Below are positions 25,113-32,785 of a stretch of 64,000 nucleotides of DNA, piece by piece. The stretch comes from DASYQD01 sp963837455 (GTDB lineage: Bacteria; Acidobacteriota; Thermoanaerobaculia; Multivoradales; JAIOJS01). The position numbers and the translations under genes were made by a program. The notes under the pieces were generated by a model. It made no database searches. It saw nothing but the letters and a program-made list of their open reading frames with translations, and was not told the DNA's origin. Position 1 is the first letter of the stretch; each line of letters opens with the position of its first letter. The stretch covers positions 930,001 through 994,000 of the forward strand of contig CAWINM010000001.1 of the NCBI GenBank assembly GCA_963837455.1, read 5' to 3'.

Positions 25113-25946
25113 ATGCCGCCGACCCCTTTCCAGCTCGCCGGTGCGCGCCCGCTCGTCGGCCTGCTCGACCTCCCCGATGATCCGGCGCCGGCGCCGGTGG
25201 TGGTCCTTTGCCACGGCTTCAAGGGCTTTGCGGAGTGGGGCTTTTTCCCGCCGCTCGCGGCGCTGCTCGCCGAGCGTGGCCTCGCCGCAGTGCGCTTCGA
25301 CTTCGCCGACAGCGGCATGCGGCTGGGCGAGGATCGGGTGAGCGACCTCGACGCCTTCCGCCGCCAGACCATCAGCGGCGAGGTGGGCGACCTGCTGGCG
25401 GTGCTCGCCGCCCTCCCCGAGCTGGCCCCCGGTCGGCTCGACCCCGGCCGCGTTGCGCTCTTCGGCCACAGCCGTGGCGGCGCCGTGGCGCTGCTGGCGG
25501 CGGCGCGACCGGAACAGCGCGAGCGGCTGCGCGCGCTGGTGACCTGGTCGGCGGTGTCGCACTTCGACCGCCTGAGCGCCGACGACCTGCGTCGCTGGCG
25601 CGAGACCGGCACCTGGATGGTGGTCAACAGCCGCACCGGCCAGGAGCTGCCGGTCGGCCTCGAGCTGCTGCGCGACGTCGAGGAGCACTACGAGGAGCTC
25701 GACCCGCGCCGCGCCGCCGCCCGCCGCCGCGCGCCCTGGCTGCTCGTGCACGGCGACCGCGACGAGACGGTGCCGGTCGCCGAGGCCGACACGCTCGCCG
25801 CGGCCGCCGCGCCGCGGGTGGAGCTCATGCGCCTCGCCGGCGCCGACCACACGTTCGGCGCCAGGACCCCGTTCGCGGGGCCGAACCCGCTGCTCATCGC
25901 CGCCCTCAACGCCACCCAGACGTGGCTGCTACGCGAGCTGCGCTGA
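25113..25946 (+). CDS. alpha/beta hydrolase (dienelactone-hydrolase/acyl-peptidase-like esterase)
   Basis: A 277-residue cytosolic hydrolase. Oxyanion region VVVLCHGFKGFAEWGFFPPL leads into the catalytic Ser in ALFGHSRGGAVAL (about residue 115), acid in VHGDRDETVP and His in AGADHTFG. The long first loop (HGFKGF) and the overall layout resemble uncharacterised esterases related to dienelactone hydrolase. Unlike the hydrolase next to ileS, its triad is complete. Substrate unknown. It stands alone in its direction. Confidence 0.82.
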   Translation: MPPTPFQLAGARPLVGLLDLPDDPAPAPVVVLCHGFKGFAEWGFFPPLAALLAERGLAAVRFDFADSGMRLGEDRVSDLDAFRRQTISGEVGDLLAVLAALPELAPGRLDPGRVALFGHSRGGAVALLAAARPEQRERLRALVTWSAVSHFDRLSADDLRRWRETGTWMVVNSRTGQELPVGLELLRDVEEHYEELDPRRAAARRRAPWLLVHGDRDETVPVAEADTLAAAAAPRVELMRLAGADHTFGARTPFAGPNPLLIAALNATQTWLLRELR

Positions 25947-26013
25947 AAGTGCGGCGAAGGGTGCGGGGTGGCTCCGCCCGACGCGCCGTGGCAGGTTGCG
26001 CCGGGTGCGGCGC

Positions 26014-26295
26014 CTACTCGCCGATGCCCTCGAGGTCGAGGCCGCGCACGGCGAAGACCTCCATGCCGCCGTCGACCGGCCGCAGATAGACCTCGAGCTG
26101 GCGCAGCTCTGCCGTCTCCGGATCGAGGGGCCGCGGCACCGCCAGCGTCGGGTGGGCACGGAAGCAGCCGGGTGGGTGGGCCACCGGTTCGGCGGCGGCG
26201 CGCCCGAGGGCTCCTCGCAAGTCCTCGACGTCGACCAGCGCCAGCCGCAGCTGCTGCTGGATCTTCTCCGCGAACTGGATGGCCTCGGCACGCAT
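26014..26295 (-). CDS. small protein of unknown function
   Basis: A 93-residue protein starting at the ATG at 26295 (MRAEAIQFAEKIQQQLRLAL). An N-terminal amphipathic helix is followed by an alpha/beta segment ending VEVYLRPVDGG-type strands. One cysteine, no membrane segment or recognisable motif. It lies 52 bp after the enoyl-CoA hydratase stop on the same strand and could be the last gene of that operon. Confidence 0.55.
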   Translation of the reverse strand: MRAEAIQFAEKIQQQLRLALVDVEDLRGALGRAAAEPVAHPPGCFRAHPTLAVPRPLDPETAELRQLEVYLRPVDGGMEVFAVRGLDLEGIGE

Positions 26296-26347
26296 GCGCG
26301 AGCCCGATTCTACCGCGCGAACCGTCACCGCCGCGCGTCGCGACCGC

Positions 26348-27136
26348 TCAGCCCCAGCTCGGCGGCTGCTTCTCGGCGAGGAAGGTGGCGATGCCGCGCT
26401 GGCAGTCGGCGGTGAGCCGCGCCTGCGCGTTCTGCTCCGCGGCGAGGTCGAGAGCCTCCTCGAGCGGCCGGCCGACGACGTCGAGCAGCAGCCGCTTGGT
26501 GCGGGCGATCGACTGCGAGCTGGCGTTGGTGAGCACGTCGCGGGCGAGCGCGAGCCCGGTCTGGTCGAGGTCGTCACGCGGCACCACCCGATTGGCGAGC
26601 CCGAGCGCGAGCGCCTCGCCGGCATCGAGCAAGCGCGGGAAGAGCAGCAGCTCGCGTAGGTCGCTGCCGCGCACGCGCAGCGGCAGGAAGACTGCCACCA
26701 GCGCCGCCACGAAGCCGATCTTCACCTCCGAGTACATGAAGCGGGCGTCGTCGCCGGCGACCACGAAGTCGTGGGCGGTGGCGAGGCCGCAGCCACCGGC
26801 GATGCACGCGCCCTGCACCAGGGCGACGGTGAGCGCCTCCTGCCGCAGGACGGCGACGAAGAGGTCACGGAGGCGCCGCGAGTCGGCGCGATTCTCCTCG
26901 AGCGTCGCCGTCTGGAGCGTGCGCAGGTGGGCGAGGTCGGCACCGGCCGAGAAGTGGCGGCCGGCGGCGGTGAGCACCAGGGCGCGCACACCTTCCGCCA
27001 GCAACGGCCGCCGGTAGAGGTCGGTGAGCGCGGCGACCAACGCCGGCGACAGGGCGTTGGCGCGCTCGGGCTCGTCGAGCGTCGCCCACAGCTGGTCCCC
27101 CTCGCGACGCAGCTGCAGCGGTGGGCGCTCGGCCAT
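26348..27136 (-). CDS. enoyl-CoA hydratase/isomerase (methylglutaconyl-CoA hydratase-like)
   Basis: A 262-residue crotonase-fold enzyme. The two oxyanion-hole segments are GRHFSAGADLAHL (about residues 62-74) and GACIAGGCGLATA (about 110-122), and SEVKIGFVAALVAVFL carries the loop that in AUH/LiuC holds the catalytic Glu. The block resembles AUH-type 3-methylglutaconyl-CoA hydratases and the isohexenyl relative AtuE. It would hydrate the product of the carboxylase encoded at the head of this array. Its ATG overlaps the upstream stop (TGATG). Confidence 0.85.
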   Translation of the reverse strand: MAERPPLQLRREGDQLWATLDEPERANALSPALVAALTDLYRRPLLAEGVRALVLTAAGRHFSAGADLAHLRTLQTATLEENRADSRRLRDLFVAVLRQEALTVALVQGACIAGGCGLATAHDFVVAGDDARFMYSEVKIGFVAALVAVFLPLRVRGSDLRELLLFPRLLDAGEALALGLANRVVPRDDLDQTGLALARDVLTNASSQSIARTKRLLLDVVGRPLEEALDLAAEQNAQARLTADCQRGIATFLAEKQPPSWG

Positions 27137-27555
27137 CACTCTCCCGCGCCGCTTGCCGGCGTGTCGCCGGCCGGCGTGCGACCGCGTCCGAAGCGCCCGC
27201 TGCGCGGCACCACCGTGCCGTGCTCGGTCGGGATCAGCTCGGCGGGGACCTCGATCTCCAGCATCAGCATCCCCTGGCCGTGGGTCTTGCCCTGGGCGTC
27301 GGTCTTGAGCGACAGAGTGCCGCCACCACCCAGGGAGTCGTGGAGCAGGAAGTTGAGCGCCAGCAGGTTGGGGACGTCGAAGCGTTCCACCGGGCCGCGG
27401 CAGACCTCGCGGAAGTGGGCCTTCACGCGCTCGGCCGTCACCTCGCGGCGGATCACCTCGTAGAGCGCCGGCGAGTCGGCGATGAGACCGACATTGCTGG
27501 CGTCCCCCTTGTCGCCCGAGCGCGCGTGCGCGATGCGCTGCAGGGGGATTCTCAC
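27136..27555 (-). CDS. free-standing AtuA C-terminal ferredoxin-fold domain protein
   Basis: A 139-residue protein beginning IPLQRIAHARSGDKGDASNVG, the strongly conserved start of the AtuA-like C-terminal domain. It continues through VPNLLALNFLLHDSLGGGGT. In Pseudomonas the same domain forms the last part of a single AtuA protein; here it is its own gene. The role of the domain in acyclic-terpene or leucine-type catabolism is unknown. GTG start with GTGA overlap to the membrane-protein gene, and TGATG overlap to the hydratase, so all are translated together. Confidence 0.83.
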   Translation of the reverse strand: MRIPLQRIAHARSGDKGDASNVGLIADSPALYEVIRREVTAERVKAHFREVCRGPVERFDVPNLLALNFLLHDSLGGGGTLSLKTDAQGKTHGQGMLMLEIEVPAELIPTEHGTVVPRSGRFGRGRTPAGDTPASGAGE

Positions 27556-28022
27556 GGCGCCACGCCCTCCTCTGCCGCAGCGACCGCGGCGCGCCCCACG
27601 GTGCGGGCGCGCCAGGCGGCGAGGGAGGCGACGACGGCAAGCGTGCCGGCGAGGACCAGCCAGGTCGCCGGCCGGGTGAGCGCCGGCGCGTAGACCGGCC
27701 ATAGCAGCGCGCGATAGCCGAGGTCGAGGATCTCGCCGTGCGTCCTCACCAACGCGGCGAACACGGCGAGGGCGAGCGCGCCCCAGCCGCACGCCCAGGC
27801 GGCCCGCGCCGGCACCGAGAAGCCGCGCTGCCAGGCGCCGCGCAGGAGCAGCGCGTGACCGAGACCGGCGACCACCGCCCAGCCGGCGAAGGCGAGCCGA
27901 TCGGCGAGCGCGCTCGCCACCATGCCGAGCACCAGCGCCGGCAGGCTGCCGGCGAGCAGCGCCGCGTACCAGCCGCGCGGCGCCGGCTGCCAGTGCGGGT
28001 CGCCGATGGTGGCGCCGCTCAC
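27552..28022 (-). CDS. four-helix membrane protein inserted in the AtuA operon
   Basis: A 156-residue integral membrane protein with four hydrophobic helices (about residues 19-40, 46-62, 72-92 and 117-134) and a short cytoplasmic tail. No conserved catalytic motif or known family seen. It overlaps atuA upstream and the AtuA C-terminal gene downstream by four bases each (GTGA), so it is a deliberate member of the operon. It could anchor the AtuA parts to the membrane or help move a hydrophobic substrate, but nothing in the sequence proves this. Confidence 0.72.
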   Translation of the reverse strand: MSGATIGDPHWQPAPRGWYAALLAGSLPALVLGMVASALADRLAFAGWAVVAGLGHALLLRGAWQRGFSVPARAAWACGWGALALAVFAALVRTHGEILDLGYRALLWPVYAPALTRPATWLVLAGTLAVVASLAAWRARTVGRAAVAAAEEGVAP

Positions 28023-29386
28023 GCCTCCTCCACCGACACCGTGACGCCCCCCTCGACGGCCTCGCGGGCGATGAGCGCCGGCCAGTAGGCGACCACCTCC
28101 TGCGGCTTGGGGCGGCCACCCGCGAAGCCGGTCACTCCGGGCGGGCCGGCGGTCACCAGCGGCGCCAGCTCGAGACCGAAGCGCTCGACCCTGGCGCGAT
28201 CGGCGTCGCGCACCCCCAGCCGCAGCACCACCTCGGGAGGCTCCTCGGGCGGCGGCAGGATCCCCGGTAGGCAGGCCGACACGCCCACCAGCTCGACCTC
28301 TCGCTGCTCGTGGGTGAAGGTGACGCCGGCACGCTCGAGCCGCTTCCACACCACCTCCGCGCAGAGACGCGCCTTGTCCACCGCGCGCGGGCCGGAGACC
28401 GTGAGCTGGCCACTCGCCTTGTAACCACCGAGGTGCGAGGCGGAGATCTTGAGAAAGGGTGTGCTCGGGCGCCCGCGGATGCCGGAGACCCGTACGCGGT
28501 CGGGCCCCTCCTGGGCGAGCTCGATGGTGGTGAAGTCGGCGACCACGTCGGGTGTTACGTAGCCGGTCGGGTCGCCCATCTCGTACATCAGCTGCTCGGA
28601 CACCGTCTCGACGGTGACCATGCCGCCGGTGCCCGCGTGCTTGGTGACGACGAAGCTGCCGTCGCCGGCGCTCTCGACGATCGGCGCGCCGACGTCCCAC
28701 AGCTCGGGCACCTCCCACCAGCGGCTGAAGTTGCCGCCGGTGCACTGCGGGCCGCACTCGATGATGTGGCCGGCGATGGTGCCCGCGGCGAGCCGATCCC
28801 ACTCCTCGCGCCCCCAGCCGTGCTCGTGGATCATCGGCGCCAGCGCCAGCGCGGTGTCGGTGACGCGGCCGCAGAGCACGATCTGAGCCCCCCTGGCGAG
28901 CGCTTCCACCACCGGCCAGGCGCCGAGGTAGGCGTTGGCGCTGGTCACCGCCTCGAGGTGCGAGGCCAGCGGCTCGCCGCTCTCCATGTGGCGCAGCTCG
29001 TGACCGGCGCCGACGAGCTCCGGCAGCCGCGGCAGCAGGTCGTCGCCCTCGACGACCCCCACCCGCAGACCACCGACGCCGAGCTCGCGCGCGACCGCGA
29101 AGATCGCCTGGCGGCAGGCGCCGGGGTTGAGCCCGCCGGCGTTGGTGATCACCCGCACGCCGCGCTCGACGAGCTCCGGCAGGACGCGGCGCACGAAGCC
29201 GACGAAGTCGGTGGCGTACCCCTTGGTGGGGTCGCGCAGCTTTTGCCGCATCATGATCGACAGCGTCACCTCGGCGAGGTAGTCCATGCCGATGTAGTCG
29301 ATGGGGCCACGGCGCAGCAGCTCGACCGGGGCGTCGACGTTGTCGCCCCAGAAGCCCTGGCCGTTGCCGATGCGGATCGACCTCAA
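28019..29386 (-). CDS. AtuA-like protein (DUF1446), acyclic terpene/isoprenoid utilisation
   Basis: A 455-residue protein with the DUF1446 hallmarks: IRIGNGQGFWGDNVDAP at the start, IDYIGMDYLAEVTLSIM (about residues 28-44), VITNAGGLNPGACRQAI, LCGRVTDTALALAPMIHEHG and ECGPQCTGGNFSRW. AtuA is required for growth on citronellol and geraniol in Pseudomonas, and homologues occur in leucine-type operons; its reaction is not established. It lacks the C-terminal ferredoxin-fold domain, which is encoded two genes downstream. Overlaps the membrane-protein gene by four bases. Confidence 0.88.
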   Translation of the reverse strand: MRSIRIGNGQGFWGDNVDAPVELLRRGPIDYIGMDYLAEVTLSIMMRQKLRDPTKGYATDFVGFVRRVLPELVERGVRVITNAGGLNPGACRQAIFAVARELGVGGLRVGVVEGDDLLPRLPELVGAGHELRHMESGEPLASHLEAVTSANAYLGAWPVVEALARGAQIVLCGRVTDTALALAPMIHEHGWGREEWDRLAAGTIAGHIIECGPQCTGGNFSRWWEVPELWDVGAPIVESAGDGSFVVTKHAGTGGMVTVETVSEQLMYEMGDPTGYVTPDVVADFTTIELAQEGPDRVRVSGIRGRPSTPFLKISASHLGGYKASGQLTVSGPRAVDKARLCAEVVWKRLERAGVTFTHEQREVELVGVSACLPGILPPPEEPPEVVLRLGVRDADRARVERFGLELAPLVTAGPPGVTGFAGGRPKPQEVVAYWPALIAREAVEGGVTVSVEEA

Positions 29387-29469
29387 CGCCGCCCCCGCCG
29401 CGACTCGTGGCGTGCCGCCATGACGCGCCGCAGGTTAGCACCGCCCCGGGACCGCGGCGCCACTCCGCG

Positions 29470-30147
29470 TCAGCGACCGACCGGGCGCAGCGCGAAGAGA
29501 TCGTCGCGGGCGATGAAGCCGTGGCGAGCGTAGAACGAGCGGCTGCGCGGGCTGGGCCACAGCGTCACCGCGTCGACCTCCGACCGCCGGCACCAGTCGA
29601 GCGCCGCCGCCAGCAGCAGCGCGCCGACGCCGGCGTCCCGGCGCTCGGGCGTCACGTAGACGTTGGTGATGTAAGCATGCTGCTCCGGCTCGGCGGCCGG
29701 GTTGGGCACCTTCTCGGTACGCTGGAGCCAGAGGTTGCCGACGATCTCGCGACCGTCGACCGCCACCCAGCAGAGCCAAGGCGAGTCTCCGCGGCCGAGA
29801 CGCTGGCGCATCCAGCGGGTGCAGCGCGGGAGGAACTTCGCTTCGGCTTCGGCCGGCTCGTCGATCTCGCTGCGCAGGGCGTAGCGGAGACGAGCCAGAC
29901 GAGGGGCGTCCTTCGCCGTGGCAAGGCGGATCGCCGGCGAGCCGACGGCGGCTGCGGCCGCCAAAGGCTGCGTCCCCAGGCCACCCCGCCGCCGCCGCGC
30001 CAGCTCGCGCTCCACGCTCGCCGGGATCTTCCGGCAGCCGCAGTGGCGCTGGTGCTCGAGGTGCCACGCCACCCGCTGGTCGAGAGTGGCGTGCGGCGGC
30101 ATCGGGTGCGCCCGGTGCCAGTCGCCATCGAGCCTCTTGGGCGGCAT
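29470..30147 (-). CDS. GNAT acetyltransferase with an N-terminal HCxC domain
   Basis: A 225-residue two-part protein. Residues 1-55 form a small domain (LDQRVAWHLEHQRHCGCRKIP) seen elsewhere as a short stand-alone protein. Residues 75-225 form a GNAT acetyltransferase (YITNVYVTPERRDAGVGALLL as the acetyl-CoA motif; SFYARHGFIARDD at the end). The Cys/His cluster of the first part may bind metal. The combination is unusual. Eight bases after the carboxyltransferase stop and on the same strand, so probably part of the same transcript. Confidence 0.75.
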   Translation of the reverse strand: MPPKRLDGDWHRAHPMPPHATLDQRVAWHLEHQRHCGCRKIPASVERELARRRRGGLGTQPLAAAAAVGSPAIRLATAKDAPRLARLRYALRSEIDEPAEAEAKFLPRCTRWMRQRLGRGDSPWLCWVAVDGREIVGNLWLQRTEKVPNPAAEPEQHAYITNVYVTPERRDAGVGALLLAAALDWCRRSEVDAVTLWPSPRSRSFYARHGFIARDDLFALRPVGR

Positions 30148-30155
30148 CGCTCTGT

Positions 30156-31815
30156 CTACGTCTGCAGCACGCCGGTCCGAAACTCCGGGATCTCCGGGTT
30201 GCACGCCGCGGCGGCGAGCGACGCCGAGAGCACCTCGCGCGTGCGCGCCGGGTCGATGATGCCGTCCACCCACAGCCGCGCCGCCGCGTAGCGCGGATCC
30301 ATGGCGCGCGTGTAGCGTTCCTGGATGCGGGCGAGCAGCGCCGCCTTCTCCTCTTCCGGCACGTCGTCGCGACGTCCGAGCTGGATGGACAGCAGCGTAC
30401 GGCTCGCCTGCTCGCCCCCCATGACCGCGATCGCTGCCGACGGCCAGGCCCAGGCGAAGCGCGGGTCGTAGGCCTTCCCGCACATGGCATAGTTGCCGGC
30501 GCCGAAGGAGTTGCCGACGAAGACGGTGAGCTTCGGCACCACCGAGTTGGCGACGGCGTTCACCATCTTGGCGCCGTCCTTGATGATGCCGCCGTGCTCG
30601 GCGCGGCTGCCCACCATGAAGCCGGTGACGTCCTGCAGGAAGAGCAGCGGGATGCGCTTCTGGTTGCACAGCTCGACGAAGCGCGCCCCCTTGTCGGCGG
30701 AGTCGGAGTAGATGACGCCGCCGATCTGCAGCTCCCTCTCCCCCTTGACGCCGACCTTCCTCTGCACGGTCGAGCGCTGGTTGGCAACCACGCCCACCGC
30801 CCAGCCGTCGAGCCAGGCGGTGCCGCAGACGAGGGTCTGGCCGTAGGTGGGCTTGAACTCGTCGAAGCTCGCTGCCGTCGAGCAGGCGGGCGAGCAGCTC
30901 GTAGGTGTCGTAGGGGCGGCTGCGGTCGACCGGCAGCACGCCGTAGAGCTCCTCGGGTGGCGCCAGCGGCGGCCGGCTCTCGCGGCGGGCGAAGGGCACG
31001 GCGCCGCCGGCAGGGAGCTGCGCGAGCTCGCGGCGCATCATCGCCAGGCAGCTCGCGTCGTCGGGGTGGCGGTGGTCGACGACCCCCGAGACGTCGCACT
31101 GCACGAGCGCGCCCCCCAGCTCCTCGCCCTCGACGCTCTCGCCGATCGCCGCCTTCACCAGGTGCGGCCCGGCAAGGAAGATCGACCCCGTCCCCTCCAC
31201 GATGTGCGCCTCGTCGCTCATGATCGGCAGATAGGCGCCGCCGGCGACGCAGGGGCCCATGATCGCCGCCATCTGGAAGACGCCGAGCGCCGACAGCCGT
31301 GCGTTGTTGGCGAAGATGCGGCCGTAGTGCTCACGGTCGGGGAAGATCTCGTCCTGCATCGGCAGGAAGACGCCCGCGGAGTCGACGAGGTAGACCACCG
31401 GCAGGCGGTTGGCGAGCGCGATCTCCTGCGCGCGCAGCACCTTCTTGATACCGAGCGGGAACTTCGCCCCCGCCTTGACGGTGGCGTCGTCGGCGACCAC
31501 CAGCGTCGGGCGGCCGTGCACCGGCGCCACCACCGCTACCACGCCGGCGCCGGGAGCGCCGCCGTGCTCCTCGTACATCCCCCAGGCCGCCCACAGACCC
31601 ACCTCGAGGGGCACGCTGCCCGGATCGACGAGTGCCGCCACGCGCTCGCGCGCCGAGAGCTTGCCGCGCTGGCGGTGTCGCTGCCAGGCCTCGGCGCCGC
31701 CGCCCTCGCGCAGCACCTCCTCCTCCGCCGCCAGCTCGGCGAGGCGGCCGCGCCAGTGAGCGTCGCGGCGGGTGAAGCGGTCGTCGCGGGCGAGACGGCT
31801 CTGGAGAACGGCCAG
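30156..31815 (-). CDS. acyl-CoA carboxylase beta subunit (methylcrotonyl/geranyl-CoA carboxyltransferase), one frameshift
   Basis: A carboxyltransferase of about 553 residues transferring CO2 from biotin to an acyl-CoA. N-terminal part KLSARERVAALVDPGS and C-terminal LQDVTGFMVGSRAEHGGI, GAKMVNAVANS and WAWPSAAIAVMGGEQAS identify the MccB/LiuB/AtuC group rather than propionyl-CoA enzymes. One inserted base at 30867 (in DGSEFDEFKPTYG) splits the frame; both halves are otherwise perfect. The start is unclear: no ATG/GTG/TTG is suitable, but a CTG at 31815 lies just behind a good GAAGGAG ribosome site. The biotin carboxylase partner is not in this window. Confidence 0.85.
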
Positions 31816-31884
31816 GGGGGCTCCTTCGATCGCGGGGATCGCGGACGCGCCAGATTCTACAGGCGACGCCGCTACAATCGCGGC

Positions 31885-32586
31885 GTGCGTATCCGCCTGC
31901 TCGCCTTCGCCTCCGCCGCCGACGCCCTGGGCGGCGGCGAGCAGGAGTGCGACCTTGCCGACGGCAGCACGGTGGGGGCGCTTCGCGGCCACCTGGCAAC
32001 GCGGCACCCCGCGCTGGTGCCGCTGCTGCCACGGCTCGCCGTGGCGGTTGACGGCGAGGTAGTAAGCGATGAGGTGGTGCTGCCCGACGGCGCGGAGGTG
32101 GCGCTGCTGCCGCCGGTGTCGGGCGGCAGCGGCCCGCCGGTACGGCTGTGCGACGAGCCGCTCGACCTCGCCACCATCGCCGCCGCCGTCGCCGGTCCCG
32201 ACTGCGGCGCGCTGGTGCTCTTCGTCGGCACCGTGCGCGACAGTCATGCCGGGCGGGGGGTGGAGCGGCTCACCTACTCCGCCTACCGACCGATGGCGGA
32301 GCGGCGTCTCGCCACCCTCGCCGCCGAGGTCGAGCGCACCCATGGCGCGAGGCTCGCCATCGCGCACCGCCTGGGAACGCTGGCGCCGGGCGAGACGAGC
32401 GTCGTCATCGCCGCCGCCGCACCCCACCGCGAGGCCGCCTTCGGCGCCAGCCGCGAGTGCCTGGAGCGGCTCAAGCGCGAGGTCCCGGTGTGGAAGCGCG
32501 AGCACTACGCCGACGGCTCCGCGAGCTGGCGCGAGGAGGAGCCCCTGCACCGCGAACCCGCCCCCGCCGACCCGCTCGCGGTCTGA
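31885..32586 (+). CDS. fused MoaD-MoaE molybdopterin synthase
   Basis: A 233-residue protein joining both synthase subunits. Residues 1-85 are a ubiquitin-like MoaD ending LLPPVSGG, the sulfur-carrying Gly-Gly. A short linker (SGPPVRLCDEP) leads to MoaE (about residues 95-220) with GALVLFVGTVRDSHAG, LTYSAYRPMAE and the catalytic Lys block VPVWKREHYADG. The enzyme inserts two sulfurs into cyclic pyranopterin to make molybdopterin. The double glycine must be free to be activated by MoeB, so the fusion should be cleaved after GG, as reported for mycobacterial MoaX. GTG start; divergent from the carboxylase gene. Confidence 0.9.
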   Translation: MRIRLLAFASAADALGGGEQECDLADGSTVGALRGHLATRHPALVPLLPRLAVAVDGEVVSDEVVLPDGAEVALLPPVSGGSGPPVRLCDEPLDLATIAAAVAGPDCGALVLFVGTVRDSHAGRGVERLTYSAYRPMAERRLATLAAEVERTHGARLAIAHRLGTLAPGETSVVIAAAAPHREAAFGASRECLERLKREVPVWKREHYADGSASWREEEPLHREPAPADPLAV

Positions 32587-32785
32587 GGCCCGGCGGCGGG
32601 CTGCAGGACGCCGCGCCGGCGGACGGTCGAGGAAGGTGCCGCCGGACCCGGCCTGCCGACGCTCGTGATCCACGGGGCGCCAGAGGCCGCCGCCCGACCG
32701 CGCAGAAGGCCCTCCCACGGCCCCAGCCCGCCCCGCAGGCCGCCAGAGCCCGTCCCGGGTATTGCTTTGGAACCGTTTTCGGGTA

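Noticed and set aside
29470..32718. A 1082-codon minus-strand frame spanning the GNAT and carboxyltransferase genes
   Set aside because: Its two ends coincide with real genes, but the middle follows the wrong frame after the inserted base at 30867, and its first 300 codons are antisense to moaD-moaE. It is two genes, not one fusion.
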